DNA of 64,000 bases from Cornus controversa (taxonomy: Eukaryota; Streptophyta; Magnoliopsida; Cornales; Cornaceae): contig CM048848.1 in the NCBI GenBank assembly GCA_026545225.1, positions 13,248,853-13,312,852 of the forward strand, in the 5' to 3' direction. The position numbers and the translations under genes were made by a program. Each line of letters begins with the position of its first letter. Within the stretch, counting starts at the first letter, position 1. The notes under the pieces were generated by a model, which searched no databases, had not been told where the DNA came from, and saw nothing but the letters and a program-made list of their open reading frames with translations. Positions 1 through 10,256 of this stretch are shown here, one piece after another.

Positions 1-922
1 AGCCAAGTAACCAATGAGAGCAACCAGCTAGAGTGATCACTAATCTACAAACAAAGAACTCTAAAAAGCCATATATTAAATGAGATTACACAGAATCAAA
101 CTTATCTTCTAATAGAATCAATTACCGATGAAACCAATTAAATTTTAGGGGGGAAGAACATACAGGAAGATGGAAATATAATCAGTCAAATAAGGAATAT
201 CCAAACACATAACTAGCATGGCCGGAGCACCAATTAAGACCCACGGCCAGTCGCGAACCACTATCATTCTGAAGACCGACAACTACAGTTCACGCACACA
301 ATGAGAAGTCCAACTTCCATCAAAGTTTGCCACCTTCACCGGACCATAGCTGCCATTTTCAGCCACCACAGCCACTGTTGTGAGCAGCTGTCACCACCAA
401 TCTTAACTAGAACTGCCGAAGCTCACCGGAGCTATCATAGAAAACCACTGCCACTACCAACTACAGAGCCATTTTTGATCATCCCATGGTGGTGATGTGG
501 AACATCTAATGGAGCTTTGGGTGGGCCTTTTTTGTCACAGTGGTGGCTGACTAATTGTGTTGGCTGCCATGGTGGTGGTGATGAGTTGATGATGGTGACG
601 AAGAAGATGAATAGTGGTGTGGGTGGTCTTTGGTAGGTGCTGGCTCTAAGGAATTGGAAATGATGATGATTGCCTTTAATATATATAATGTGAGAGGCAG
701 TAGAGTTTAAATTTTGAATTTAAGTGGGAGTGAGTGGGTGAAGGTTTAAATTTAAATTTAGGTGAGAGTGAATCATGATCGTTGATTTAAGATAGGGAGA
801 GTAATTTTATACCATAGATAGGCATAGATATTTTGAACCATCAGATTGGTTTTTTAAGCATTTTTGACTGTTAGATGATGAAATTTTTTTGGGGAAAAAT
901 TCAAATGCCAAGCTCAAATGTA

Positions 923-955
<33 letters not shown>

Positions 956-1139
956 CATATCTATGCAATTTAATCTTACAGGTTGAATGCAAGGAGTCTA
1001 AGATAACTTGAACTTTAAGTAGTTCAATGTATTGTGGGAGGGTCGATAGAGTGAAAATAGGAGGCTAGTTGGATACTGTTGTGTCTGGGAAGGATGTTTT
1101 GTAATCAAATTGCAGTTATGAAGTTATATAAAATATATG
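1..1139. other. Unassigned AT-rich intergenic DNA
   Basis: No coding region with recognisable domains is visible. A short open stretch at 301-495 is rich in Ser, His and Pro with no family signature and is not called. A GGT/GAT-rich stretch lies near 520-620 and an (AT)n run near 923-948. Confidence 0.5.
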
Positions 1140-1870
1140 TATATGTAATCTGTGTATACACATGGATAGTTAGTTGAATATGGACTCCTACGAGTTTCGA
1201 CTACATTAGAAGACTCGGTTGAACATGGACTCTACGCAAATAAAGATTTCATGGGATGACTTTGGTTGAGTATGGACTCTTGCAAAGAGATGTTGATATG
1301 CTGCTGAAGATATAGGACATCGGAATGTAGATAATCTATTTCCTTTTGTTATTTTATTTTCTGCATTATCCTTTAATTTAGGATCAAGTACAGTGATGTA
1401 TTTCTTTTTTCTATAAATAAAAGCGGAGAACTCTATATTAAGGGTTCCCAACAACCATAACTAAGCAATTGCATCACGTGTAATCTGTATTTTTCCCTCA
1501 ATATTCTCCAGAATATTGTACTATCTCTCACTCGATCTATATCTCCCTCAACTTTCTTGCTCTCGGCCTCCTCTGTATATCAGTCTATTTCTCCCTCAAT
1601 TTCTACCTCCCTCCTTGCTACGATTTAATCTCGCAATTCTTTGCGCACGGTTAAAAGTCCTCTTAGTTGAGGCAAGGAAAGAACTTAGTAGGGAGTTTCA
1701 TATTCTCTCTCCCTAGCCAATCACCTAATCCAACACGACCTCCAAAGGAGATACTTCTGTTCGACCAACTGTTTATATTGAGCTGACATCACGACTCTTA
1801 CACGCCCGCAAGCAATCAGCCTTCTTGGCTGATCAATTTATAACCGAACAATTATATCAGATGTAAATTC
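1140..1870 (+). repeat. Promoter-like stretch, possibly an old LTR or leader
   Basis: Three imperfect ~50 bp repeats containing the core TATGGACTC occur at about 1178-1285. A TATA box (CTATAAATA, 1411-1419) follows, then a pyrimidine-rich stretch that would suit a transcribed leader. No clean TG...CA ends, primer site or target duplication could be fixed, so the LTR origin is an inference; a host promoter is the alternative. The 40 bases at 1387-1426 recur at 22961-23000, with one difference, directly in front of a ZRK gene. Confidence 0.35.
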
Positions 1871-2103
1871 AATGATTAATAGAGGATGACATTGTCAGAA
1901 TAACAATTCAATGTCAAAGGGTACTTCACAGGTAGCAATTTTTGTTATTTAGGATAAATAATACAAAATGATTAAGAAGTAGAATGTTATGTAACAAGCA
2001 TAATCGGAAGTCAGGAACAATTTGGCAAAGTGGATACAAGTAAGTGGCAGCTCATGTAATATGAAAATATCAAATAGAGTAAAAAGAGAGAATTATAAAG
2101 TTG

Positions 2104-2107
<4 letters not shown>

Positions 2108-2144
<37 letters not shown>
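2108..2144. repeat. (TA)n microsatellite
   Basis: A nearly pure TA run inside duplication copy A. Similar short TA, CA and GA runs recur across the window, for example near 2640-2690, 8085-8115, 33540-33590, 57205-57232 and 57680-57710. Confidence 0.9.
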
Positions 2145-2148
<4 letters not shown>

Positions 2149-2149
2149 G

Positions 2150-4860
2150 AAAATATATGTTTATATGATACTATTTAAGATATAAAACAATTGTACTAAC
2201 ATGTTAAATCACATAAATTTTATATCCTCTTAAAATCATAAAAAAATCTCTTACCATTCCACAATATATATAAAATATTCTATAAGTTTCTATATCATAT
2301 GTTATATAAACCATATCAAGTAATTCATGTTTACTTTATAACTTTAAAAACATTAATATGGAAGAACCTGTAGATTGATGCTAGAGTTTGACTCTGTCCT
2401 TAATACAATTATTACCCCAGAATAGTGTTAAACGGACCCTTGGCGACTATCTCCCAGGATACAATGATCTTCCTCTCAATTGGTAGTAACACTATAAACG
2501 AACTGTGAGCTTCTGCGAACCACCTGTGTGTTAGTACTCTCTTGGACTTGACTCTCCTAATTCGTTGGTGAAGACCAGGCCACTAAGACTCACTAGACTA
2601 CGACTTGATTAGGCTATGTAGGTTTTATAAGGAAGGACACACACACACATATATGTATATATATATAGAGAGAGAGAGATGCAGAGAGAGAAAGGGAGTG
2701 AGATTTGGAGTTTGAAGTGTAAATTTTGGTTGGCCGTAGAATCGCTTTCAGTTGCGATTTTGAGAGAGATGGAAATGTGGGGTATCGCTTCTATAATATT
2801 TCGACAGTCTCTCAGTTGGACGTTACAAGGACTGTTTTGACTTTTCCAATTTAATTTATTTATTTTAATCAAATTTCAATTATAATTCAATTCTGTAATT
2901 TTTTTTACACCACAACATACTTCTACAAGAGTGATATATATATGCGTATCGTGTTCAGATACCGATATTTGTTTTTGGATATTCACATATACGTGTCCGA
3001 TACTTCTTAAACGTATTTATACTTTTAAAATGTATTATTTTATTTATAATGCCAGATAATTCAAAACAAGTTTTAATAATTTTTTAACATTAAAATGTAA
3101 CTTTTTCAACCATAATATCTTAGTATAATTATTAATAAATATATCATGACTTAGTATAAAATTTATCCATACAAATCATGCAAGATGACACTTTGAACTC
3201 TTATTTTGTTTATTAATCATAATATTTTATAGACTTAAAAATTCTAAACTATGCTCCAATTAGCAAATAACCCCATTTAATTAAATGACCAGAATGTCTT
3301 TATAAAAGTTAAAAAACCATAATGGCCCTCTTAACCTAATTTTCCTAATCTATATATTTATGTCGTGTATATGTATCTAGAATATGTATATGTACATATG
3401 TATTTACAATTGATTCTGAATTTGAGCTTTACAATTTGAAATTAAATTTGTTATTTGCCTTATTACCTCCTATACGACGATTTGATAAGTGTCCTTCATG
3501 TGTTCTCATGCGGCAGAATCAAGAAACAAGAACAATCTCAGACTCATTTGCTTGAGAGTCTTCCACTTGGCTCTCTGTATGAAAGACATCTGTAGCAAAT
3601 TTCCAAATGTAACCACTCTCATCGCATGCTCTATCACTTCAATTCTCTTCAAAATTTTACTTTACTAATCAAATTCACAAATATATATATATATATATCG
3701 ATGTATGATGTGGTTGTAGGGTTCTATTTCAAACAGATGGAGATTGTTGTTACTGAAGGCGATCAAGAGGGAGGCAAGATTACTGCGATTGGGGCTTTGC
3801 ACTGGGTTGAGGAATATTGTCCAATTAGGGTTTTTCAGAGAGAGAGAGAGAGAGAATGCGCATGGGGTTTTAGATTGTGGTGCGATAAGTTGAGAGAGAG
3901 AGGGGCTTGTGGCGCGAATGATAACCAAATGGATTATTTGCAAATTGGACATGCTTCAGGAGTTTGTTTTGTTTTTGTTTTTGTTTTTTTTTTTTTGGTA
4001 TTTACTCTATTTTATAAAAAATGTTAGTAACAACATATATAACATAAAATTAAATTTTTTATATATAAAAATATTATTTGTTATTTTTATATTATCATAT
4101 CCTACCGTACTTATTCTATGTTTTATTTTTTTTTAATTTGATATTTGGTGTCCTATTCCCAGGACAATGACCCCATTGATTTACCGGTGTATTTTCTTCA
4201 ATTCAAAATGATTGTTTACTATTTTTCATGTTCACCTCCAAGGCTCTAAAAAAAAATCAAATTATTCGTGTATAGACCGAACTAGACTCTATAAAAGCTC
4301 TACAAAGTAAGGAGTCAGACCATTAAAGTGTTTAAGTTCAAATAATCTATATCTCATATCATTATACTAACAAACATGTTAGTTCATGAACGAATTGCTT
4401 AAAATTCACGCATGATACGCATTTATTATAATTTGTTTGGGTTAATAACTAATTTTTCTGTTTATCAATCTTGATTTGAAACTTTTGTTCAAGTTTTAAC
4501 TCAAGAATGAGGTCAATTTGAGCCCATTTAAATTATTTTGATAGAATGGTGAAGAAGAACAACTATACAAACATATGAAGTTGCTATACATGTAACTTAT
4601 TTTGATAGAATTCCATATTTTTTTCTTTCAAAAGTTTGAATTTGCATTTATGGATATGAAAGAATTATAATTCCCCATTCACATACAAGACATGAATTTT
4701 TATATTATTAAATGTTTAATTTTTAATTTTTATTTTTTGGTAAGCAACTATTTCTTATATTATTTTGGAAAGATTTGAGTTTGTGTCCTATATATTCACC
4801 TACCACAAAAAGGACCTACTTCTAACGTGGAAATTTCCATGCCAACAGAAAAGGAAGACT
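2150..4860. other. Non-coding upstream flank of the ZRK unit, copy A
   Basis: AT-rich flank conserved with copy B but without a supportable gene. Short open frames on both strands at 3626-4027 overlap a microsatellite and a GA tract, differ between the two copies, and match no family I know. One copy of the block that is tandem in copy B lies at 3530-3714. Confidence 0.5.
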
Positions 4861-5056
4861 TTGACTTCCAGTCTTCCTCTAGAAAGATTGGGAGAGAGAG
4901 ATAGAGAGAACTCATGCTAACTCTTGCATCTTCAAATTGAGAAGGTAATGATCTCATAGCCTAAGCTCTTAACAGCATATCGATTTGTAATAAATTCCAA
5001 GGCAAAGATCAGAGTCAGAGCAGATAAAAATTAGTGACAAATTATCTCAAAACCAG

Positions 5057-5464
5057 GTTAGGATATATCTTCTTTCATATCCATACTTGCCTTTGCAAAA
5101 TACGGTTAGCTTTCTTGAATCTTATTTTTGTGAAGTAATTTTTTTTTTAGTCTTTTATGTGTATGTGCATTTATTTATATATTGTCTAATAACTAATAGT
5201 TGGTATACCGAAATCCTACAGCACGCTATACCTGTAAATTATTGATAGGTGTTTTCTGAATTTTTTTGGTTAAAGGATTAATTATTAGGCAGTTTATATA
5301 TATATATATATAAGTTGGTTTAAGAATACAAAAATTTAGTGAATTGATGATGGTTAATCATAAGATGGTTACTGTGAGTAAACTTGTTTAGGATATCATA
5401 TCTTTTTCATAAATTAATTTGTTTGAAGATCATAATAATTAAAGAATAATTTTCTAATTATTAG
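5057..5464 (+). other. Putative 5'UTR intron of the ZRK0 relic
   Basis: The donor context CCAG/GTTAGG and the acceptor ATTATTAG/G are preserved at the same place upstream of ZRK0, ZRK1 (6026-6328), ZRK2 (8726-9176) and ZRK4 (36657-37081). Conservation of both edges in four copies, with an AT-rich interior of varying length, suggests a leader intron that ends 10-20 bases before the start codon. This is inferred from sequence only. Confidence 0.45.
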
Positions 5465-5481
5465 GCTGTTGTTTGTGCTGT

Positions 5482-5812
5482 ATGGGCACCTCATTAAGGC
5501 CCTGTTTGACAGAGCTTTTGTTTCGGCTTTTACACAGAAGAAAAAGAGAAGCAGAAGCTAAATCAGGAAGCTGGTACCCCCAACTTTCTTTAAACGCTCT
5601 TTTTGGACTCCAAAACTCTTCCGCCGTACCAAGTCAAACACTCTCCAAAATGGCTTTTGAGCTTAAAAAGCCGAAAGCCGCTTTTCAAAAGCCAATCCAA
5701 ACAGGGCCTAAGCATACTGAAATTGAGAAGCAATATCTTGAGTAGTAGTAGAGTCTCAGAAAAGGAAAAACAGGAATTTATGTTGCGCAATGGAGGCATG
5801 TTATACATGTAA
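5482..5812 (+). pseudogene. ZRK0: 5' relic of a ZED1-related pseudokinase gene, split by a MITE
   Basis: The relic begins with the same start context as the other copies (ATGGGCACCTCAT). It is interrupted by a 211 bp MITE at 5498-5708, resumes with the conserved N-terminal codons, and reaches the conserved MLRNGGM segment near 5780-5804. There it passes abruptly into sequence that normally lies upstream of a ZRK leader (ACATGTAAATTATTTTGATAG, compare 4590 and 36220). No kinase-fold sequence remains. The join is what unequal crossing-over between neighbouring units would leave, with short homology around ATACATGTAA. No product is expected. Confidence 0.8.
5498..5708. mobile_element. Tourist-like (PIF/Harbinger) MITE
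   Basis: The 211 bp element has terminal inverted repeats GGCCCTGTTTG...CAAACAGGGCC and is flanked by TAA at 5495-5497 and 5709-5711, the three-base target duplication expected for PIF/Harbinger. The body is rich in AGCTTTT/AAAAGC motifs that pair inverted with each other and carries no transposase. The uninterrupted target is visible in sister ZRK copies (TCATCAAGCATACTG), so insertion into the coding start of ZRK0 can be read directly. Confidence 0.9.
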
Positions 5813-6344
5813 ATTATTTTGATAGAACCCTATATATATATTATTTTTCTTTCAAAAGTTTGAATTTCCCCATTCACCTACACGACATGAATTTATATAT
5901 TATTAAATGTTAAATTTTTAATTTTTTTGTTTTTTTGGTAAGCAACTATTTATTATCTCTCTCTTGCATCTTCAAATTCAGAGTCAGAGCAGATAAAAAT
6001 TAGTGACAAATTATCTCAAAATCAGGTTAGGATATATGTATCCAGTTTCTTTCTTATTTATATTATTTCCCTTTGCATTTATATTTAGCTTTCTTAAATC
6101 TGATTGTTGTGAAGTATATAGATATTCACTTGGTTAGTGTTTATGTGTGTGTGCAATTATTTATTTATCCTATAATAAGTAATATATAGTTGGGATACCC
6201 AAATCCTACAGCAATACATGTAAATTATTGATAGGTATTTTCTTTTTTTTGGTTATTGGATAAATTAATTGCTTAATTGTTTTGAAGATGATAGAGAATT
6301 AAGGAAGAGTATGTTTCCTAATTATTAGGGTGCTGTAGTTATAT

Positions 6345-7369
6345 ATGGGCATCTCATCAAGCATACTGAAATTGACAAGTAGAGTCTCAAAAAAGGAAAA
6401 GAAGGAGGAGAGATTGATGTTGCGCAATGGTGGCATGTTATTGGAAGAGCTGCTCCATTCATCTGATGGGAAATATAATTCCTTCCGAATTTTCTCTGCT
6501 AAAGAGATTGCAAATGCAACCAATAACTATGACGAGATGTTTCAGGAGGATTATTGGTTCAAGATGTACAAGGGTTCCTTGAATGGCCGTCAAATATGTG
6601 TCAAGTCTTTTGATAGTACAGGATTTGCTATTAATGAGATTGTGTTTGCATCACAGTTGAACAACCACAACCACATACTCATGCTCTTGGGTTGCTGCCT
6701 TGAAACTGAAGCTCCACTCTCAGTGTACGAGTATGCGGAAAAGGGAGCTCTTTTCGATCATATTTTTAAGTCTTCTACAGCAGAGCATCAGAATCAGCAT
6801 CAACTATTACCTTGGGATTGTAGATTAAAGGTTGCCAAGGAGATTGCTGATGCTTTGGCCTATCTCCACACTGGCTTCTCAATGCCCATCATCCACGGGA
6901 ACGTAACATCAAGCAACATATATTTAAATGGAAATTATGATGCCAAACTATCAGATTTTAGTTTCTCTATATCAATCCCTCCAGGGGAGGAATACGTAGA
7001 AACAGATGAAATACAAGGGACTTGGGGATACGTGGCTCCAGAATACATTCAAACAGGGCAACTAACTGACAAGTGTGATGTTTTCTCCTTTGGATCGCTG
7101 ATGCTTGAAATTTTGTCAGGAGAAAGAATATTCATTTTATTATTTTTGGCATCATCAGTTGGTGGTTCTGAAAAAATGTGCGTCAAGCCTGCATGGAAGC
7201 TGCTGACAAATATATTGGACCGAATAACATGCCTCAAAGTCTAAGGAAACAAGTAACCGCAAGCATAGAACTCGCAATAAAATGCCATAAAGAATCTCCA
7301 GAGGAAAGACCAACCATGAAACAAGCTGCACAAGAGCTTACAAGGATAATAAAAATGGCAGTAAAGTGA
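6345..7369 (+). pseudogene. ZRK1: ZED1-related pseudokinase, frameshifted near the C-terminus
   Basis: Looks like RLCK-XII ZED1-related kinase: a kinase fold without catalysis, which in known members docks on the immune receptor ZAR1 in the cytoplasm or at the plasma membrane. The frame opens with MGISSS, an N-myristoylation-type start, then a Lys/Glu linker and MLRNGGMLLEELL. The glycine loop is degenerate (about 67-75). The beta3 Lys (K87) and a candidate helix-C Glu (E98) remain. The catalytic loop reads HGN (184-186) instead of HRD, and the magnesium site reads DFS (204-206) instead of DFG; APE (231-233) is kept. A one-base loss in the stretch around 7172-7180, relative to ZRK2, shifts the frame. 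The open frame then ends at 7244, while the usual C-terminus (ending IIKMAV) lies in another frame up to 7369. A 299-residue shortened protein is possible. A leader intron is likely at 6026-6328. Confidence 0.8.
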
Positions 7370-7499
7370 AGTGAAGTCACAATCAGATAGATTCCCTCTT
7401 ATATATCGATCTTCCAAATTCCTCCTCAGAATGCATGCATGCATGTCCTTAATGTAATACTTTGGAATTTAGATGTCAATTATTTTAATTTTGAATTGC

Positions 7500-7680
7500 T
7501 TTATATTAATTTTATTATTTCATGTAAATTGCTTTGCCTTTATGATTTTATCATTTTATGTGAATTGCTTGGTCTTTATAGATTATTATTATTTCATGTG
7601 AATTGCTTTGCCTTTATAATTATTATCATTTGTGAATTGTTTGGCCTTTATAGATTCTTTTATTTCATGGATTGTTAATT
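7500..7680. repeat. ~50 bp tandem repeat after ZRK1
   Basis: About four imperfect copies of a unit built on TTTCATGTGAATTGCTTTG with a CCTTTATA tail. The short open frame across it is a by-product. Similar sequence appears inverted at 19190-19430 inside an LTR fragment (AATTCACATAAAATGATAAA), so it may be a scrap of that LTR family. Confidence 0.5.
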
Positions 7681-8083
7681 GCAGTGATTAATTGCAGTGA
7701 TAAATTTGAGGACTTAATTGCAGTAATTAATAATTGAGAGGTTGATGTTGCAACAACTTAATAGTTGAAGAGGTGTTTATTTTATTTTTATTTTTTTGTA
7801 TATCAAAAGTTTAATTTTTTTCATTCACCTTCAAGACGATTGGATACTTCGAAATATCCATAATATAGTATAGTATAATATCCCCAGGGTCAGGTGCAAA
7901 TAACCCTTTATGATATGCAAACTTAAAAGTCTTTAAATTTTACTTTGGGTGTAAACGAGGGCAGACGTTAATTTATAGTTAACAAAGTACTGAAATGACC
8001 AAACTAGCCTTCTGTAATTGAATTAAAAATAAGTAAAAAGCTCAATACATGAAAAATGACAAAAATAAGTAACACCGGTCTGT

Positions 8084-8114
<31 letters not shown>

Positions 8115-8470
8115 GTGCACTGTAGCGATTTTACAGGTTTGATTCTTCATGGCTTTCTTTACCCATGGATGATTGATATTTCGAGAGCTTCTGCTAGCAA
8201 AGATGGTGGCTCCGGCACCGAGGAAGATTGTGCTAGTTGAGGACCCAGCCCCAATTCAATTGCTAACCTTTGATATCCATAAAACCATGTATGAATTTGA
8301 CCCATCAAATGCATACCATTATTATGCACATATTGATTCAACCACCACATCTTAATCATGTGCAATTACTACACAAAAAGAGTTATAACGTGAAAATTTT
8401 CAAGCCAAACTTTACTTCTTCTACCTACCACAAAAAAAAAAGGGAGAAAAAAAAAAGAATATAGAAAAGT
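7681..8470. other. Intergenic DNA between ZRK1 and ZRK2
   Basis: AT-rich, with a TA/CA microsatellite at about 8085-8115. A 60-codon open frame at 8173-8355 (begins MIFRELLLAKM; includes PIQLLTFDIHKTMYEFDPSN) reads more like real protein than its surroundings, but I recognise no family. It is best treated as a possible exon scrap. Confidence 0.35.
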
Positions 8471-8515
8471 CAGACTTTGACTTCCAGTACTCCTCTAGAA
8501 ATGTGAGGGAGAGGG

Positions 8516-8555
<40 letters not shown>

Positions 8556-9188
8556 AGAGAACTCAAGCTCTTTCTTGCATCTTCAAATTCAAAAACTAAG
8601 GATATGATAGCATAAGCTCTTCATCGCATTTGCTATGTGCATGCTTCATCGATTTGCAATAAAATCCAAGGGAAAGATCAGACACAGAACAGATTAAAAT
8701 TAGTGACAAATTATCTCAAAACCTGGTTAGCATGTATCTAGCTTCTTTCTTATTTATTTTATTTCCCTTTCCCTTTGCATTTATTTATATTTAGCTTTCT
8801 TAAATCTGATGGTTGTGAAGTATATAGATATTCTTTTGGTTAGTGTTTATGTTTATGTGCAATTATTTATTTATCCTATAATAACTAATATATAGTTGGG
8901 ATACCCAAATCCTACAGCAATACATATAAATGATTGATAGGTATTTTCTTCTTTTGGTTATTGGAAAAATTATTAGACAGTATATATATTATTTTTAATT
9001 TCTATATAAATATATTAGTTGATTTAGGAAAATATTATTAGGTTTACAAAAATTTAGTGAATTGGTTAGGATATGTTTTTCATTAATTAATTAATTTTTT
9101 TTTGGTTAGGAAACCCTAAATTAATTGCTTGCTTTGAAGATGATAATTAAGGAAGAGTATGTTTCCTAATTATTAGGGTGCGGTAGTT
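8470..9188 (+). promoter_or_regulatory. Leader region of ZRK2 with GA tract and putative 5'UTR intron
   Basis: This block is conserved in front of ZRK0, ZRK2 and ZRK4, and partly ZRK1. It has a (GA)n tract at about 8519-8553, a short exon-like stretch with CTTGCATCTTCAAATTC, and a probable leader intron 8726-9176 (donor G/GTTAG, acceptor ATTATTAG). The start codon lies twelve bases beyond the acceptor. (GA)n tracts in plant 5' leaders are often regulatory; here that is inference. ZRK3 lacks this whole region. Confidence 0.5.
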
Positions 9189-10256
9189 ATGGGCATCTCA
9201 TCAAGCATACAGAAATTTAGTAGTAGAGTCTCAAAAAAGGAAAAGGAAATGGAAAAGGAAAAGGAAAAGGAGAAGGAGAGATTGATGTTGCGCAATGGTG
9301 GCATGTTATTGGAAGAGCTGCTCCATTCATGTGATGGGAAATATAATCCCTTCCGAATTTTCTCTGCTAAAGAGATTGCAAATGCAACCAATAACTATGA
9401 CGAGCTGTTACAGGAAGATTATTGGTTCAAGATGTACAAGGGTTCCTTGAATGGCCGTCAAATATGTGTCAAGTCTTTTAATAGCTTTCTTACACTTGCT
9501 ATTAATGAGATTGTGTTTGCATCACAGTTGAACAACCACAACCACATACTCATGCTCTTGGGTTGCTGCCTTGAAACTGAAGCTCCAGTCCTAGTGTACG
9601 AGTATGCAGAAAACGGAGCTCTTTCCAATCATATCATCACCAGTTATTATCAGCAGCAGGTATTATCTTGGGATTGTAGATTAAAGGTTGCCAAGGAGAT
9701 TGCTGATGCTTTGGCCTATCTCCACACTGGCTTCTCAATGCCCATCATCCACGGGAACCTAGATCCCAAAAACATATATTTAAATGGAAATTATGATGCC
9801 AAACTATCAGATTTTAGTTTCTCTATATCAATCCCTCCAGGGGAGGAATACGTAGAATCAAAAGCACTAGGGACTATGGAATACATGGATCCAATATTCG
9901 CTTTTACAGGGCAACTAACTGACAAGTGTGATGTTTACTCCTTTGGATCGCTGATGCTTGAAATTTTGTCAGGACAAACAATATCCACTTTATTTACTGG
10001 GTACCAGAATTCATGTAAAGAATATCGTTTGGCAACATCAGATGGTGGTTATGAAAAATATAAGCGTCAAGCCTGCATGGAAGCTGCTGACAAATATATT
10101 GGACCCAATAACATGCCTCAAAGTCTAAGGAAGCAAGTAGCCGCAAGCACAGAACTCGCACTAAAATGCCATAATAAGTATTCTCGAGAGGAAAGGCCAA
10201 CCATGAAAGAAGCTGCACAAGAGCTTACAAGGATAATAAAAATGGCAGTGAACTGA
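9189..10256 (+). CDS. ZRK2: ZED1-related pseudokinase, the one copy that looks whole
   Basis: A 355-residue single-exon frame resembling RLCK-XII ZRK adaptors. MGISSS at the start fits an N-myristoylation site (Gly2, Ser6). A Lys/Glu-rich repeat follows at 16-31, longer than in the sister copies. MLRNGGMLLEELL (33-45) and FSAKEIANATNNY (58-70) lead into the kinase fold. The nucleotide loop lacks the GxGxxG glycines (75-85). Beta3 Lys is K95 and the probable helix-C Glu is E107. The catalytic loop is HGN (188-190) with N195 kept, the metal site is DFS (208-210), and the APE position reads DPI (234-236). D248 (CDVYSFG) and R336 (EERPTM) are kept. Without the HRD Asp and with an altered DFG it should not phosphorylate; binding and scaffolding are the likely role. 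Known ZRKs pair with ZAR1 to sense modified RLCK-VII kinases or effectors. The start is supported by equal spacing in ZRK1. Confidence 0.88.
   Translation: MGISSSIQKFSSRVSKKEKEMEKEKEKEKERLMLRNGGMLLEELLHSCDGKYNPFRIFSAKEIANATNNYDELLQEDYWFKMYKGSLNGRQICVKSFNSFLTLAINEIVFASQLNNHNHILMLLGCCLETEAPVLVYEYAENGALSNHIITSYYQQQVLSWDCRLKVAKEIADALAYLHTGFSMPIIHGNLDPKNIYLNGNYDAKLSDFSFSISIPPGEEYVESKALGTMEYMDPIFAFTGQLTDKCDVYSFGSLMLEILSGQTISTLFTGYQNSCKEYRLATSDGGYEKYKRQACMEAADKYIGPNNMPQSLRKQVAASTELALKCHNKYSREERPTMKEAAQELTRIIKMAVN

Larger units (their letters stand above)
1935..7455 (+). repeat. Segmental duplication, copy A
   Basis: This stretch is collinear with 31424-38205. Shared landmarks are the opening ~170 bp (1935-2100 with 31424-31570), a GA-microsatellite block (about 2640-2880 with 32070-32290), a ~185 bp block (3530-3714, tandem in copy B), the block ending near 3960 (with 35211-35470), and the ZRK leader and gene. 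Copy A carries two ZRK bodies (5482-5812 and 6345-7369); copy B carries one. Copy A lacks a ~610 bp insertion, a minisatellite expansion and a foldback found in copy B. Confidence 0.8.

Noticed and set aside
301-495. Open frame rich in Ser, His and Pro
   Set aside because: No domain, no recognisable family and biased composition; not supportable as a gene.
3626-4027. 133-codon frame and its antisense partner upstream of ZRK0
   Set aside because: They run over microsatellites and a GA tract, differ in length between duplication copies, and resemble no known protein.
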